The translations under genes were made by a program, and so were the position numbers. A stretch of 6,148 bases of DNA from the NCBI GenBank assembly GCA_002450165.1, contig DJYQ01000038.1, positions 3,855 to 10,002 of the forward strand. Reading direction: 5' to 3'. Source of the DNA: Prevotellaceae bacterium UBA6974 (GTDB taxonomy: Bacteria > Bacteroidota > Bacteroidia > Bacteroidales > Bacteroidaceae). The notes under the pieces were generated by a model. It ran no database searches. It was not told the DNA's origin and saw only the letters and a list, made by a program, of their open reading frames with translations. Positions 6,118-6,148 of this stretch are shown piece by piece (position 1 is the stretch's first letter; every line of letters begins with the position of its first letter).

Positions 6118-6148
6118 TTTTTTTCTGTTTTTCCTTGATGAGCCGTAA

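Noticed and set aside
6098..6148. Possible 3' end of an upstream minus-strand gene (lysine/arginine-rich tail ending in the CTAACC array)
   Set aside because: All three minus frames stay open from the window edge until the array (for example ...RKNRKKG then TAG at 6114-6112). The stretch is too short to choose a frame or show that it is coding.
6138..6148. Possible start of a divergent plus-strand gene (ATG AGC CGT AA)
   Set aside because: Only three full codons are present and no ribosome site or promoter is evident. It competes with the minus-strand tail reading and cannot be supported.

Overview
The window reads as an ordinary chromosomal segment from a member of the Bacteroidota, most likely order Bacteroidales (Bacteroides/Prevotella-like). 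Four things point this way: the protein sequences look like that group; a TAnnTTTG-type -7 promoter box lies upstream of the first gene; starts mostly lack a strong Shine-Dalgarno sequence; and the coding DNA is of balanced composition while the gaps are very AT-rich. The assignment rests on recognition, not on a search.

Layout: four complete genes, all on the minus strand, fill 14-5983 and are transcribed from right to left. In transcription order they are argS (arginyl-tRNA synthetase, 5983-4160), a small stand-alone type 1 RNase H domain protein (4160-3753), a type IV (MsbA-like) half-size ABC exporter (3711-1858) and a membrane-anchored LtaS/OpgB-type sulfatase-fold phosphotransferase (1861-14). 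argS and the RNase H gene overlap by 1 bp (TGATG), or by 4 bp if a GTG start is used. The exporter and phosphotransferase overlap by 4 bp (ATGA). The only internal gap is 41 bp, so one operon of four genes, or two tightly coupled pairs, is likely. A candidate promoter lies about 30 bp upstream of argS. No rho-independent terminator is visible.

Function: the first pair is housekeeping (tRNA charging and RNA-DNA hybrid removal). The second pair is an envelope pair: an exporter that probably flips a lipid-linked substrate, coupled to an enzyme whose family transfers phosphoglycerol-like head groups on the periplasmic side. The substrate cannot be read from the sequence.

Non-coding DNA: all three gaps carry short arrays with a 7-bp period built on AATT (AATTCAT-like), at 1-15, 3719-3753 and 6033-6073. 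The rightmost gap also holds a second heptamer array, CTAACC(G/C), at 6091-6117. It is telomere-like, and G-rich on the minus strand. Because 7 is not a multiple of 3 and most units contain a stop triplet, the arrays close reading frames in both directions. These arrays are the least explained part of the window. I saw no RNA genes, CRISPR array, insertion sequence or phage genes, and no convincing new defence or mobile system.
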